64,000 nt of DNA from SAR202 cluster bacterium bin90 (GCA_002238855.1 MPND01000008.1:1-64000), one strand, 5' to 3'; shown: positions 52,118 to 60,437, counted from the stretch's first letter. Numbers and translations: made by a program. Notes: generated by a model not told the origin, from the sequence alone.

Positions 52118-53166
52118 CGCTTTGTACAGAATAAACGATTTGCACAATAATCGACATACTTGCACAAATAAGAACCCCCACAGGCTCGTCGACATGCGGG
52201 GGTTGATGGTGGAAGATTGCTTGTCGTTAACGTGGTTCAGGCGGCCTCAAATCCGATGATACGAGCCTGTGCCAATACACGAAGTCGGGGTTGCCAGCCT
52301 CTACGTACTGGGTGACTTCTTCGTGTATCATACTACGTGCATCATTCGTAATCTCGTCGTCCAACCTCACACCCGCGACCACAGCGTAGGCGGTCAGTCC
52401 GGTGACAGCTTGAACGATCTTGGCATGGTCGGTAGCCTTAGCAACATCTTCGTCGTCGATGCTATATGAGGCTTCTACGGCAATATAGTAGAGGGGCGGG
52501 TCTTCGTTAGGTGCCATCAGGTCGTGGACTGCGGCCACCATGTCAGACACAAGGAATGTTTCCCAAGCCCTTTCACGCAACCGTAACCCCTCAACCACAT
52601 CTGTGTACTCTCCTTGTAGCCAGGTCTTCAGCACGTCCCTGCGGACTCCCATTGCGTCTGTTCGCCTAGCACCATGTAGATGAGCGAACTTGTTGGCAAT
52701 TCTGATCCTTTCATTTATCGCTGCGGACTGTGCGTAATTTCCACGAAAGGCCGACTGTGCCCTCAGTTCGGTGTCCACTCTAGTGCCGAGTCCGTCGATT
52801 TGTTTACCCACTGCACCAATCTGGTTGGTTAACCGTTCTTCCATGCCCTTCATGTCGCTTGCCAATCCGTCAAAGTGCTTCCCCGTCGTCTCTTTGAATT
52901 CGCTGAATTCATGAGGCAACCTGACCAGGTCTTCTGTGAGAATCTTGTTTCGCACAGCTTCCAGAAGGCGTGGGTTGCTATCCAGGATGTCCAAGAACTC
53001 GTCGATGGTGTTGAATGTCGTCATATACTTGCTCCTTTGTAAATTATAGCCGATGAGCATCGAAAGAACAGGGTGACGAGCTGAATCTCATCACCCTTTC
53101 ATAAGAGACTTATTATTGTGCAGAATGTGTTAATTTATGTGCAAATCGCCATTTTTGTACAAAGCC
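52118..53166. mobile_element. Mobile cassette 1 (1,049 bp) with TIRs and 9-bp target duplication
   Basis: Left end CGCTTTGTACAGAAT..GATTTGCACAA and right end (reversed) GGCTTTGTACAAAAAT..GATTTGCACA match at 23 or so of the first 29 positions. A second TTGCACAA/TCTGCACAA box lies further in at each side. GGTTACGGG occurs directly on both flanks (52109-52117 and 53167-53175). Inside are a terminator (52172-52201) and a single gene. No DDE transposase. The GGCTTTGT end and 9-bp duplication recall IS903/IS5-type elements. Confidence 0.85.
52227..53024 (-). CDS. Coiled-coil protein with putative PD-(D/E)XK nuclease domain (cassette 1)
   Basis: 265 residues from ATG 53024, preceded by AAAGGAGC. 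Residues 1-35 are a helical opening (TIDEFLDILDSNPRLLEAVRNKIL), 36-90 a coiled coil with heptads (MEERLTNQIGAVGKQIDGLG), and the C-terminal 130 residues an alpha/beta core with MVAAVHDL...YYIAVEASYSIDDEDVAKATDHAKIV and YAVVAGVRLDDE. This pattern fits the large family of coiled-coil PD-(D/E)XK-like proteins of cyanobacteria and Chloroflexota, although Ser stands where Lys is usual in ExK. It is either cargo or the mobility enzyme of its cassette. Confidence 0.6.
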   Translation of the reverse strand: MTTFNTIDEFLDILDSNPRLLEAVRNKILTEDLVRLPHEFSEFKETTGKHFDGLASDMKGMEERLTNQIGAVGKQIDGLGTRVDTELRAQSAFRGNYAQSAAINERIRIANKFAHLHGARRTDAMGVRRDVLKTWLQGEYTDVVEGLRLRERAWETFLVSDMVAAVHDLMAPNEDPPLYYIAVEASYSIDDEDVAKATDHAKIVQAVTGLTAYAVVAGVRLDDEITNDARSMIHEEVTQYVEAGNPDFVYWHRLVSSDLRPPEPR

Positions 53167-53189
53167 GGTTACGGGTTTATGCTTCACGC

Positions 53190-54347
53190 GGCTTTGTACA
53201 GAATTGACCATTTGCACAAATAGGAAACCCCCGCAGGCTCATTGCTATGCGGGGGCTGATGGTGGAAGATTGATTGTCGTTAGCGTGGTTCAGACGGTCT
53301 TAAATCTGCAGAATGAAGCCGATGCCAGAATGCGGTCTCTGGGTCATCGGTCTCAATGAACCGCTCCGCTGCTGAGTGGACCCTACTGAGTGTCTCGGCG
53401 TCCATCTCGTCATCCAGGTTCACTCCTGCCACCACCGCATAGGTGTCTACTCCGGTGACTGCCCTAATAATTCTGGCATGGTCTGTGCTCTTGAGAATGT
53501 CTTCCTTCTCTACGGTGTAAGAGGCTTCTAAAGCAATGTAGTAGGCAGGAGTCGAATCAGGCCTGGCTTGCAAGTCCCTAACCTCTGCGACCAAGTCAGC
53601 TCCTGGGAACGTCCTCCACGCTCTATCACGAAGATCGAGGGACTCAATCAATGCAACATTGTTCGCCAGCCAGTTCTCCAACACATCATCTGGAACTTGA
53701 CGTGTCTTTATAAGGCGCAAGCCGTGCCTACAGGCGAACAACCAGGCCACCTCACGATAATCCTTACGCCATGCGTCCACAGCGTATGTCCCGCGGAAGC
53801 TGGACTGAGCCTTAACTTCCTCCCGGAACATATCACCCAAGCCATTGATGTCTACGCTGTTTTTCTCCACCTTCTCGCCCAACGAGTCCACCCTCTCACC
53901 CAGCGAGTCGAGCCGCCGGTTCATTGCCGCTGTATTTTCGGCTAACGTGGCAAGGGTCTTGTCGATGTTACCAAGATGAGTGTCCGTCACCTTGGCGTAT
54001 TCGGCGAAGCGCTCGGGCAACTCCAACAATTCCTGGGTTAGTATTTCGCGCCTGAACGCTTCTCAGAATTCTTGGTTCCCGCGGGCTGCCCGCAACAGGT
54101 CTTCAAGCGTATTTATCGTGGTCAATTGTGTCACCTCTGCTCTCATTATAGATGCTTATTCCAAATAGAAAAGCTCCGTTGGTAGGATTAACGGCAGGCG
54201 CGTCGGCGTTAGAGACCGCGTGAATATCGGACCGCATTTTCATAGCAATCGAGATCCTTGAGTAAACTCCACGACTTCTCCGGCACAGTTCTATTGTTGT
54301 GCAGAAATTGTTAATTCTTGTGTAAATCTTCAATTCTGTACAAAGCC
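53190..54347. mobile_element. Mobile cassette 2 (1,158 bp), relative of cassette 1
   Basis: The first 18 bp (GGCTTTGTACAGAATTGA) are identical at both ends in inverted orientation, and 27 of 30 match overall. Flanks GCTTCACGC and GCTGCACTC (7 of 9) look like a worn 9-bp target duplication, so this insertion is probably the older. Same internal plan as cassette 1: terminator (53224-53256), one gene, TIR. Confidence 0.8.
53280..54125 (-). pseudogene. Paralogue of the cassette 1 protein with in-frame TGA
   Basis: From TTG 54125 (preceded by AGAGGTGA) the frame reads MTTINTLEDLL, meets TGA at 54065-54063 (codon 21, where the paralogue has Leu) and continues in frame with EAFRREILTQELLELPERF to the end at 53280. 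The rest is intact: a coiled coil (LGERVDSLGEKV) and YYIALEASYTVEKEDILKSTDHARII, AVVAGVNLDDE. It could still be expressed from an internal start near 54029. Confidence 0.65.
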
Positions 54348-54398
54348 GCTGCACTCGGCCGTCATTCAGAGATAGCCTTGCCCGTCGTCCGCCTGGGG

Positions 54399-54950
54399 TC
54401 AGCCGCAGTCCACGCACAGTCCGGTCTCCCTGCGCTCAGCCATCAGCCTGAGCCTGCGGTGGAACCAGTGCCAGTCCAGGCTGCCGTTGGGCATCACATG
54501 GACATAATAGTCAGCACCATCCATCATCAAAGCACCCTCCGTCTCATCTGGCATCTCAGCCAGTTTCTCGTCCCTAAGCGCGAAGAACGACCTGGCGCAG
54601 CCCTCGCAGACCCGCACCATCTCGCCGGCCGCGTGCGGGTTCCGCTGCTCCGGATAAGCCTCGATGGTCCAGATCTGGGCGCTGGGTACGGTCTGCTCGC
54701 AGTAGAGGCAGCAATGCCGCTTGCCCGCGCCCGTACCTATCTTGCCTTGCGCCGTGAGGCGTTCGAGCGCAGTGTGAAAGAACGAACGGCTGCAGCTCGT
54801 GCAGCAACGGAAGGTATTCGCCGAAAGGCCCTGATGTTGCAGCCTGGGATAGACGTCCACCTTCCACAGGTCTGTCCTCGTGATGCCCTTGTCGCAGAAC
54901 AGGCAGTTGTACCTGGGCTTCCTGCCGGCGTTCCTAGCTGGCGCTGCCAC
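54399..54950 (-). CDS. Zinc-ribbon protein with two repeated cysteine units and SLDWHWF
   Basis: 183 residues from GTG 54950, preceded by GAGGGA. ATG 54992 would be deeper in the upstream gene. Two similar units, CLFCDKGITRTDLWKVDVYP...CCTSCSRSFFHTAL and CLYCEQTVPSAQIWTIEAYP...CEGCARSFFALR, show an internal duplication. The end GSLDWHWFHRRLRLM...CVDCG resembles the 47.4-kb protein. Zinc binding is clear, function unknown. Confidence 0.6.
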   Translation of the reverse strand: MAAPARNAGRKPRYNCLFCDKGITRTDLWKVDVYPRLQHQGLSANTFRCCTSCSRSFFHTALERLTAQGKIGTGAGKRHCCLYCEQTVPSAQIWTIEAYPEQRNPHAAGEMVRVCEGCARSFFALRDEKLAEMPDETEGALMMDGADYYVHVMPNGSLDWHWFHRRLRLMAERRETGLCVDCG

Positions 54951-55395
54951 CGAGTTGTCCCTCGAAGGCGTGGATCGCCTCCATGCGGGCATCGTGCTTA
55001 TTCTGGGAGGTGGTGCCGAAGTAGGTGCAGGGTTCGCCTGCCTGCGCTCCGCAGGTTGAGCAGGGCACGGGGTTGTTTTTCTGCAGCACGAGCTTCTCCA
55101 CTATGAAGTTGCTTGCGCCGATGAGCGCCCAATCGGCGGGATGGCTGCACCGCCGCGCCGCGGGAGTGTCCCAGCAGTGCTCGTACAGCGCGAAGGAGAG
55201 CCTGCGTACATCGATCACGTTCGTGTCCGGATCGACAGTCCATTCCCAGATGAGGTCAACGAGCACGCCGAGGTCGTTTATGTCCTTCATGACCGTTGGC
55301 TTGCTCCTCTTCTCACGCTCCAGCATCAGCACGCACGCGCTCTGGCCGATTGACGGGTTTTCCACCAGGAACTGATTCAAGCTGGTATCTGCCAT
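54934..55395 (-). CDS. Zinc-ribbon protein of unknown function
   Basis: 153 residues from ATG 55395 (MADTSLNQF). Helical N-terminus (LGVLVDLIWEWTVDP), then CSTCGAQAGEPCTYFGTTSQNKHDAR, a Cys4-type site of the kind seen in actinobacterial and phage zinc-finger proteins. Overlaps the next gene start. Confidence 0.6.
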   Translation of the reverse strand: MADTSLNQFLVENPSIGQSACVLMLEREKRSKPTVMKDINDLGVLVDLIWEWTVDPDTNVIDVRRLSFALYEHCWDTPAARRCSHPADWALIGASNFIVEKLVLQKNNPVPCSTCGAQAGEPCTYFGTTSQNKHDARMEAIHAFEGQLGGSAS

Positions 55396-55445
55396 TTCAT
55401 ATTCACTTTCTCTTGCGGACGGCCGATGTTGATTAGCCGTCACCG

Positions 55446-55478
55446 AAAAAGCCCGCGCCAAATGCGCGTTGACGCGGG
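55446..55478 (-). terminator. Strong intrinsic terminator
   Basis: GGCCCGCGTCAACGCG and CGCGGGCTTTTTCGG on the minus strand, GC-rich stem followed by TTTTT, just beyond the 55507-56262 gene. Confidence 0.75.
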
Positions 55479-55506
55479 CCGGTTTCAATCTCGCGCAGCG
55501 CGCCGG

Positions 55507-56262
55507 TTAGCGATGCTGTCTGTCGGCGATGCCCTCCGCCCCGGAAACAACCATGCTCCAGGGCATGTCGAAGAACGTCGCCGCATAGTTCAGGGCAACA
55601 TCGAAGCGTCCGCTCACCAGTGAGCACTGCACAGCGAGCTTTGCGACCGCGTATTCGCGCCAGCGCTCATCGTGGCTCGCCTGTCGCGGCGGAACCCTGT
55701 CCGCGTGCCACTCCAGCAGCTCCTTGCCGACCTGCTCGACGAACGGAGCGTCTATCTGACCGCTCCCCTCCCGTCGCACTACCGCGAAGGTGCCGGGCAC
55801 GTTGCATTCGGCCGCGAACATCCCCGGCTCGACGGTGAAGTCATGGCTTCCGATGTGATCGGTCACCTCGTAAGTGACCTTCAGCCTCTTGGAGAGAAGG
55901 CAGTGACCGGGCTGCGCCGGCGCGTCTCTTCCAGTCCAGCCATTCCAGCCGAATGGCGTGAAAGCGCCGCTGTTTGTCTCCACCCGCTTCAGCCTCGCGG
56001 TCTTCATGCCTTCGGGATACGACGGGTCCCAACGCGGATCGCCCAGCGACTTGCCGTCACCGTAGTATGGATTCTCGCTGACAACGGCCACTCCGTTCTT
56101 GTCCAGATAGGTGAAGAGCGAGAGCGCCGCGATGTTGAAAGGTACGATGAACACGTCGCTCAGCTGTTCCAGGTCATCCTGCTGGTCGAACGTGAAGCCG
56201 GGCTTGTCCCTGTGCCATCTGAGGTAGGGCTTCTGGATTGCAGTTAGTTTTTCCAAGACCAT
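55507..56262 (-). CDS. Unknown phage-type protein
   Basis: 251 residues. Aromatic-rich N-terminal half (YYGDGKSLGDPRWDPSYPEG, FGWNGWTGRDAPAQ) and a helical C-terminal half (HDERWREYAVAKLAVQCSL). No motif recognised. Single-gene unit with its own terminator. Confidence 0.5.
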   Translation of the reverse strand: MVLEKLTAIQKPYLRWHRDKPGFTFDQQDDLEQLSDVFIVPFNIAALSLFTYLDKNGVAVVSENPYYGDGKSLGDPRWDPSYPEGMKTARLKRVETNSGAFTPFGWNGWTGRDAPAQPGHCLLSKRLKVTYEVTDHIGSHDFTVEPGMFAAECNVPGTFAVVRREGSGQIDAPFVEQVGKELLEWHADRVPPRQASHDERWREYAVAKLAVQCSLVSGRFDVALNYAATFFDMPWSMVVSGAEGIADRQHR

Positions 56263-56335
56263 TTCAGTCTCCTGTCATTCGTTTCAGGGTGGAAGCGCCA
56301 GGACAGCGATGCCCGGCGCACTCAGTTGCGAATCC

Positions 56336-56893
56336 CTACCCGAGATGTATGCGGCTTGCAGTCGGAAGATTCTGGTTCTGGTACTTGCTGCCGAGCTGCG
56401 GCGAGCCGTATGGCACGTCCGCGGGCGTGGTCAGCTTCGCGAATGATAGCTGTCCTATCCGCATCCCCGGGTATAGCGTGATCGGCAGGTTCGCCACGTT
56501 GCTCAGTTCCAGCGTAAGGTTGCCCTTCCAGCCCGGATCGACGTACCCGGCCGTAGAGTGGATGAGGAGTCCTATGCGGCCCAGTGAGCTCTTGCCCTCA
56601 AGGCGCGCAACAAGGTCGTCGGGGACCTCGACGTGCTCAAGCGTGCTTCCCAGCACGAACTCGCCCGGGTGCAGCATGAAGGGCTGGTCCTCACAGGCTA
56701 TCTCCATCTCGGTCATGTCGCTTATGTCCTGCCGCACGTCGATGAACGGCCGGCGCGAGTTGCGGAACACGAGGATGTGCTTATCCAACCTTACGTCTAT
56801 GCTCGCCGGCTGCACGCAGCCGGCGCCGAGGGGCGATACGACTATCCTGCCGTCCGCGAGGTACTCGTTGATCGTGTGATCGCTCAGAATCAT
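56336..56893 (-). CDS. dcd: dCTP deaminase
   Basis: 185 residues, normal Dcd length. ILSDHTINEYL opening, QPASIDVRLDKHILVF, LGSTLEHVEVPDDLVARLEGKSSLGR with the catalytic Glu and Ser/Arg, and HSTAGYVDPGWKGNLTLEL are all family hallmarks. It converts dCTP to dUTP for thymidylate supply. Phages often carry it. Confidence 0.93.
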   Translation of the reverse strand: MILSDHTINEYLADGRIVVSPLGAGCVQPASIDVRLDKHILVFRNSRRPFIDVRQDISDMTEMEIACEDQPFMLHPGEFVLGSTLEHVEVPDDLVARLEGKSSLGRIGLLIHSTAGYVDPGWKGNLTLELSNVANLPITLYPGMRIGQLSFAKLTTPADVPYGSPQLGSKYQNQNLPTASRIHLG

Positions 56894-56925
56894 TTCGTCT
56901 TTCTCCCTGTAAGTTTCCTGGGGTT

Positions 56926-56959
56926 GCGCCGCACCGCAACGCTGCGATGCGGCATTTCT
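56926..56959. terminator. Palindromic hairpin, sister of 51947-51980
   Basis: GCCGCACCGCA and TGCGATGCGGC pair around ACGC, with T-rich ATTTCT after it. Compared with the 51.9-kb copy, base changes occur in pairs that keep the stem. Confidence 0.6.
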
Positions 56960-56963
56960 AACG

Positions 56964-57182
56964 TCAGCTCTCTCCGCGAGCTTTCACCCAGCGTCCACCG
57001 CGCTTCACGCCGACGAACCACTTCCTACCGGGGCTCGCAAACGCTTCAAACGTGTAAAGCACTAGCCGGTAACCCTTGCCCACGCAGTCCGCGCAGAGCG
57101 CCCGAAAGCGCAGCCACGCGCCCACGTTCTCGTAGCAGTAGGTCTCGCAGTTCAGGCAGCGCACGCCCATTCGCCTGCTCAA
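56964..57182 (-). CDS. 72-residue zinc-ribbon protein
   Basis: MGVRCLNCETYCYENVGAWLRFRALCADCVG near the start gives a Cys4 site. The rest is basic and ends WVKARGES. Adjacent downstream is a palindromic hairpin. Unknown function. Confidence 0.5.
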   Translation of the reverse strand: MSRRMGVRCLNCETYCYENVGAWLRFRALCADCVGKGYRLVLYTFEAFASPGRKWFVGVKRGGRWVKARGES

Positions 57183-57200
57183 GTCTTCACCTCCTACCGG

Positions 57201-57566
57201 TCAGAACAGGATGCCCTGCTGCTGGGCAGCCCCGTCCGCAAAATGCTCCAGGAAGAAGTCCGACCGCAACTTCATCGTGGCGTCCGAGGCCTCCTGGCAC
57301 GGCACGCACACGAGCGTCCCCTTGGGGCAGGCGCACCGGCAGGTCGGGCAGTAGCCCATGCCGTGGAGCGGGCATTTCCTCTTGCGATGTCCGCCATCGG
57401 CGCAGTCGCACTGCCGGAGCAGGTCAAAGTATTTGGGCCGGTCGCACTCCGACTTCACAAGCAAGTTATACCTGCCTATCGTGTCAATCGACAGGGAGCA
57501 GGCGTTCTCGCGGATCTGGCGCATGCGCGCAAGCTCGGCGCGCCTGGCATTCAGCCTAGTATTCAT
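57201..57566 (-). CDS. 121-residue cysteine-rich protein
   Basis: Helical N-terminus (RRAELARMRQIRENA), then about ten Cys/His (CDCADGGHRKRKCPLHGMGYCPTCRCACPKGTLVCVPC) for at least two zincs. Its start overlaps the mini-gene upstream. Confidence 0.55.
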   Translation of the reverse strand: MNTRLNARRAELARMRQIRENACSLSIDTIGRYNLLVKSECDRPKYFDLLRQCDCADGGHRKRKCPLHGMGYCPTCRCACPKGTLVCVPCQEASDATMKLRSDFFLEHFADGAAQQQGILF

Positions 57567-57651
57567 CCGGGTGACTCATCCAGATGTGCTCGTCCAGGTC
57601 AATGACCCATCTGCGGCATATCGGGCAGCGCACGTAATCAGACTCGGTCAT
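57556..57651 (-). CDS. 31-residue C2H2 zinc-finger miniprotein
   Basis: ATG 57651 opens MTESDYVRCPICRRWVIDLDEHIWMSH, with CxxC and a pair of His at zinc-finger spacing. GAGCGTG precedes it. The stop overlaps the start of the next gene (ATGAATACTAG), so the two are coupled. Too short for most gene finders. Confidence 0.5.
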   Translation of the reverse strand: MTESDYVRCPICRRWVIDLDEHIWMSHPDEY

Positions 57652-57661
57652 AGCACGCTCC

Positions 57662-59536
57662 CTATTCTGCAACGAAGCCATCGGGCGTCCACGCAAGCGC
57701 AGCGGCCCTGCCCTCAGGCGTCACGCCCTCAGGCACCTCGTCGCCGGCTGCGAAGGCCCTCTCCATCGCAGCGGCAAGTGCGACCTTCTTGTTGTCGGAG
57801 TGAGCGTCGGTCCACTCCACGCCAAGAGTCTCCTCGGCGAGTTCGAGCATGCGGCCCTTTGTGAGTCGCCCCCAGAAGTTCTCCACAGTGGGCCTGAAGT
57901 CCTTCGTGAAGTCGATGCTCAGGTCGTCAACCACAGCCTCCACCTCCGGCGACAGCCCCGTGTCGATCGTCAACTGCCCCTTGTAGGTTGCGGCGACGCA
58001 GGCGGCAAAGAGTGCCTCCTTCTTCTTCTTGCTGAGCTTTCGCATCTTCTCGAACGCAGCGCCGTCGTCGGTCTCCTTCGTCCAGTCGAGCGGGAGCTTG
58101 TCAACATCGATGGAAGCCGTCGCCCCGTTGGAGCCGCCGAAGCGGAACAACTCGACGTCCAGCGAGTGGCTGAAGTATCGCTCGACGGAAAACACGTCAC
58201 GCGCCATCTGGAACAGCAGCAGGTCGAACGCCCCGGCAAAAGCGCCCGACAGGTGGGAGCGGACGATCTTCGTGCGCTCGATACGCATCTCGTCCATGAG
58301 CTTCTTCGAGTAGCCGGCTTTCTCCCGCACGGCCTTCTCGGGATCTCTGTACGTCACGCTGACCGAAGACTTTGACCTTCCCTTCGGCATGTCCCCGGGC
58401 CTCACGAGTCCCTCGATTACCTTGGCCTTTCCCGCGTAGTCAATGGTCACGACGCAGCCTGCGATCTCCAGCTGGTCGTCGGTGTATGCGTCGCGGGACA
58501 CCTTCAGCTTGCGCAACTCTTCCATGCGGTCAATGACGCTGTTGTACTCCGCCCGCGTCTCTTCCGAACTTTCGCCCTGCAGCAGCTCATGCCTTCGTGC
58601 CTGGAGCCTGCCCTCTTCGGCCTTTTCATCCGCCGTCAGCTTGCCCTTCACCGGGAAGACCTTGTTGAACTTGCCCTCCTGTTCGTAGCCGAACTCGATC
58701 TCGAACTCCACCCACTTCCAGGAGTCTTTCAGCTCTTCTGCGATCGCAGCGAGCTTGCGGTCGGCAAGGTCATAGAGTATCTGGGGGTCTTCCAGCCAGA
58801 TGCCGCGATTGTCTTCCTCGGCGAACAGGTCGCGCGTCACGCGGCCACCGGCCTTCTCGTACTCCTCCACGCCGACGAACTCCGCAACCCGCGAGCTACC
58901 CTTGATGTTGTCCTCAAGCAGCACCGCGCGCACGTTGTAGTCCGAAACGTATGACCTCGTCTCGTGCATGTTATTCCAGATCTCCTCCTGGAGCTTCTGG
59001 TCGCTGGTGAGCGAGAAGGCCTTCAGCGTGTCGAGACTGGTCTCGCCTTCGCGGTATGCCTGCAGCAGCATCGGCGAGACGTTGCCGAGGCGCAGCCGCT
59101 GCTCGACAGCCCTTTCGGACATGCCGAAGAGTACGGCGATCTCGGAAGCCGTGCTGCCCTCGTGGACCAGCTTTGCGAAAGCCTCCACCTGGTCGGCGGG
59201 GTGCATGTCCTCACGCATCGCGTTCTCGATGAGCGACACCTCCACGGCATGCGAAGCGTCCTCCATGAGGAGGCAGTGGACGGGGTATTCCTCGCTGAAG
59301 ACTCCCTCTGCCGCGAGTTCCTGCATCAGCGTGGTGCGGCGCCTGCCGGCATCAACCTCATACCAGCCCTCGTTCTCCTCGTCCTTGTGTACGACGAGGT
59401 TCTGAAGAAGACCCACAGAGGCGAGCGACGCCTTGAGCTCGGCGTCCGAGTCCGGGTCCGCCGCAGTCTGCCTCACGTTGGCCGCCGAGATCTTCAGGCG
59501 GTTGAGAGGAACGGAAATCTCAGTTGTATTCTTCAT
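57662..59536 (-). CDS. ParB/Srx-fold plasmid-type protein
   Basis: 624 residues from ATG 59536 with GAGGAGA upstream. Residues 10-110 are the ParB N-terminal domain (LKISAANVRQTAAD, LASVGLLQNLVVHK, YEVDAGRRRTTLMQEL, SLIENAMREDMHPADQVEAF), where GRRR is the CTPase/DNA motif. A helix-turn-helix follows (STASEIAVLFGMSERAVEQRLRLGNVSP). The 400-residue C-terminal part is that of the large plasmid ParB-like proteins and has no name. It probably binds element DNA. No ParA partner is seen here. Confidence 0.85.
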   Translation of the reverse strand: MKNTTEISVPLNRLKISAANVRQTAADPDSDAELKASLASVGLLQNLVVHKDEENEGWYEVDAGRRRTTLMQELAAEGVFSEEYPVHCLLMEDASHAVEVSLIENAMREDMHPADQVEAFAKLVHEGSTASEIAVLFGMSERAVEQRLRLGNVSPMLLQAYREGETSLDTLKAFSLTSDQKLQEEIWNNMHETRSYVSDYNVRAVLLEDNIKGSSRVAEFVGVEEYEKAGGRVTRDLFAEEDNRGIWLEDPQILYDLADRKLAAIAEELKDSWKWVEFEIEFGYEQEGKFNKVFPVKGKLTADEKAEEGRLQARRHELLQGESSEETRAEYNSVIDRMEELRKLKVSRDAYTDDQLEIAGCVVTIDYAGKAKVIEGLVRPGDMPKGRSKSSVSVTYRDPEKAVREKAGYSKKLMDEMRIERTKIVRSHLSGAFAGAFDLLLFQMARDVFSVERYFSHSLDVELFRFGGSNGATASIDVDKLPLDWTKETDDGAAFEKMRKLSKKKKEALFAACVAATYKGQLTIDTGLSPEVEAVVDDLSIDFTKDFRPTVENFWGRLTKGRMLELAEETLGVEWTDAHSDNKKVALAAAMERAFAAGDEVPEGVTPEGRAAALAWTPDGFVAE

Positions 59537-59572
59537 TCGATTCTCCTCGGGTTCTGTATGTTCTGGGGTGAG

Positions 59573-59600
59573 AAAGCCCCCGCGCTGCAACGGCAGGGGC
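59573..59600 (-). terminator. Intrinsic terminator
   Basis: GAGCCCCTGC and GCGGGGGCTT on the minus strand, followed by TCTCACC, after the 59609 gene. Confidence 0.65.
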
Positions 59601-59608
59601 TCGTCGTT

Positions 59609-59803
59609 TCATTTTCTCCGATCGCCAATCTCGTACCACTGCGTGTACTCGCTTGACCTACGGTCGTAGCTGCCCATCAGCTTCAGGTGCTTGCCCGACT
59701 TCTCGATGCACCGCTCAGCGAGCATGAAGCTAAGCACAGCGCCGGTCGCCAGCCCCAACAGGACGTCGGACAGCGATTCGCGTGCTATGACCTTGAAAGC
59801 CAA
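59609..59803 (-). CDS. 64-residue single-span membrane protein
   Basis: SLSDVLLGLATGAVLSFMLAERC forms one helix, with a charged C-terminus. Unknown. It starts 3 bp after the stop of the 59807 gene. Confidence 0.45.
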   Translation of the reverse strand: MAFKVIARESLSDVLLGLATGAVLSFMLAERCIEKSGKHLKLMGSYDRRSSEYTQWYEIGDRRK

Positions 59804-59806
59804 TCC

Positions 59807-60067
59807 TCATGACAGCCCTACGAAGTCCGAACGCTGCGGATTGAACGGCAGTCCCGCTTCAATCACCGCCTCGCGCCTGGCATCCGGCAGTTCCTCAAAC
59901 AGCGATCCGCACTCCTGGCACGCAACCTGCCCGTCGCTCGCGCCACCCTTTGGCACGGCTCTGAGGTAGTTCTCCTCACACTCGCACTCGACGTACTCCG
60001 GCACGAGCCATATCTCGTACCTCTCAGAGTCCAAGCCCTCTCTCACCACGCTTTCGTTTTCTCTCAT
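59807..60067 (-). CDS. 86-residue zinc-ribbon protein
   Basis: Two Cys pairs (VECECEENY, VACQECGSLFEEL) and an acidic N-terminus. Unknown function. Same run as the neighbouring small genes. Confidence 0.5.
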   Translation of the reverse strand: MRENESVVREGLDSERYEIWLVPEYVECECEENYLRAVPKGGASDGQVACQECGSLFEELPDARREAVIEAGLPFNPQRSDFVGLS

Positions 60068-60135
60068 AGCAATCTCCCGTACCTGAATCCCAGAGCGTCC
60101 ACCGAGCGCACGGCGGACACTCCTTTCCTAACCGG

Positions 60136-60435
60136 TTATCGTCTGGCCTTGCGGCTCGTGACCTTGACAAGTGTCGCAAGGAGCGCAACGCACACGATGG
60201 TTGCGATTATGCCCGTAATGGCCGTCTCCGCCTCTCCCTGCAGTATGAGCCGCGTTTCCATCGCCGCTATTGCCACTCCGTATGCGGCAGCGCAGACGTA
60301 TAGCGCGATGGAAACACTGCGGCGGTCCTTGCGCTCTGAGTAGTTCATCCACCTCATGTGCGCGACTACGCCGGTCACGGCTCCGCACAGGTAGGCTGCG
60401 ATCGCAACCCATAGAAGTAGCAGTTCAGTATCCAT
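60136..60435 (-). CDS. 99-residue three-span membrane protein
   Basis: Three hydrophobic segments (about 5-25, 43-60, 74-92). It starts 2 bp after the stop of the 60438 gene. No family recognised. Confidence 0.5.
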   Translation of the reverse strand: MDTELLLLWVAIAAYLCGAVTGVVAHMRWMNYSERKDRRSVSIALYVCAAAYGVAIAAMETRLILQGEAETAITGIIATIVCVALLATLVKVTSRKARR

Positions 60436-60437
60436 AG

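Larger units (their letters stand above)
51989..54417 (-). pseudogene. 68-codon gene interrupted by two mobile cassettes
   Basis: The N-terminal part (from GTG 54417: RGLRLTPGGRRARLSLNDGRVQ) and the C-terminal part (PVTDGSWVLFSPDYAAAV...GHMRLI, ending at 51989) are in three pieces: 54417-54348, 53180-53167 and 52108-51989. Joined with one copy of each target duplication they give 204 nt, exactly 68 codons without a stop. The start overlaps the preceding zinc gene. The product was a small protein with a CLDC site. Confidence 0.75.

Noticed and set aside
1096-54125. TGA recoded as a sense codon in this organism
   Set aside because: Only two genes have lone in-frame TGA codons, while TGA ends many intact genes such as cas4-cas1 and csb1-type neighbours; other broken genes carry TAA, TAG or frameshifts.
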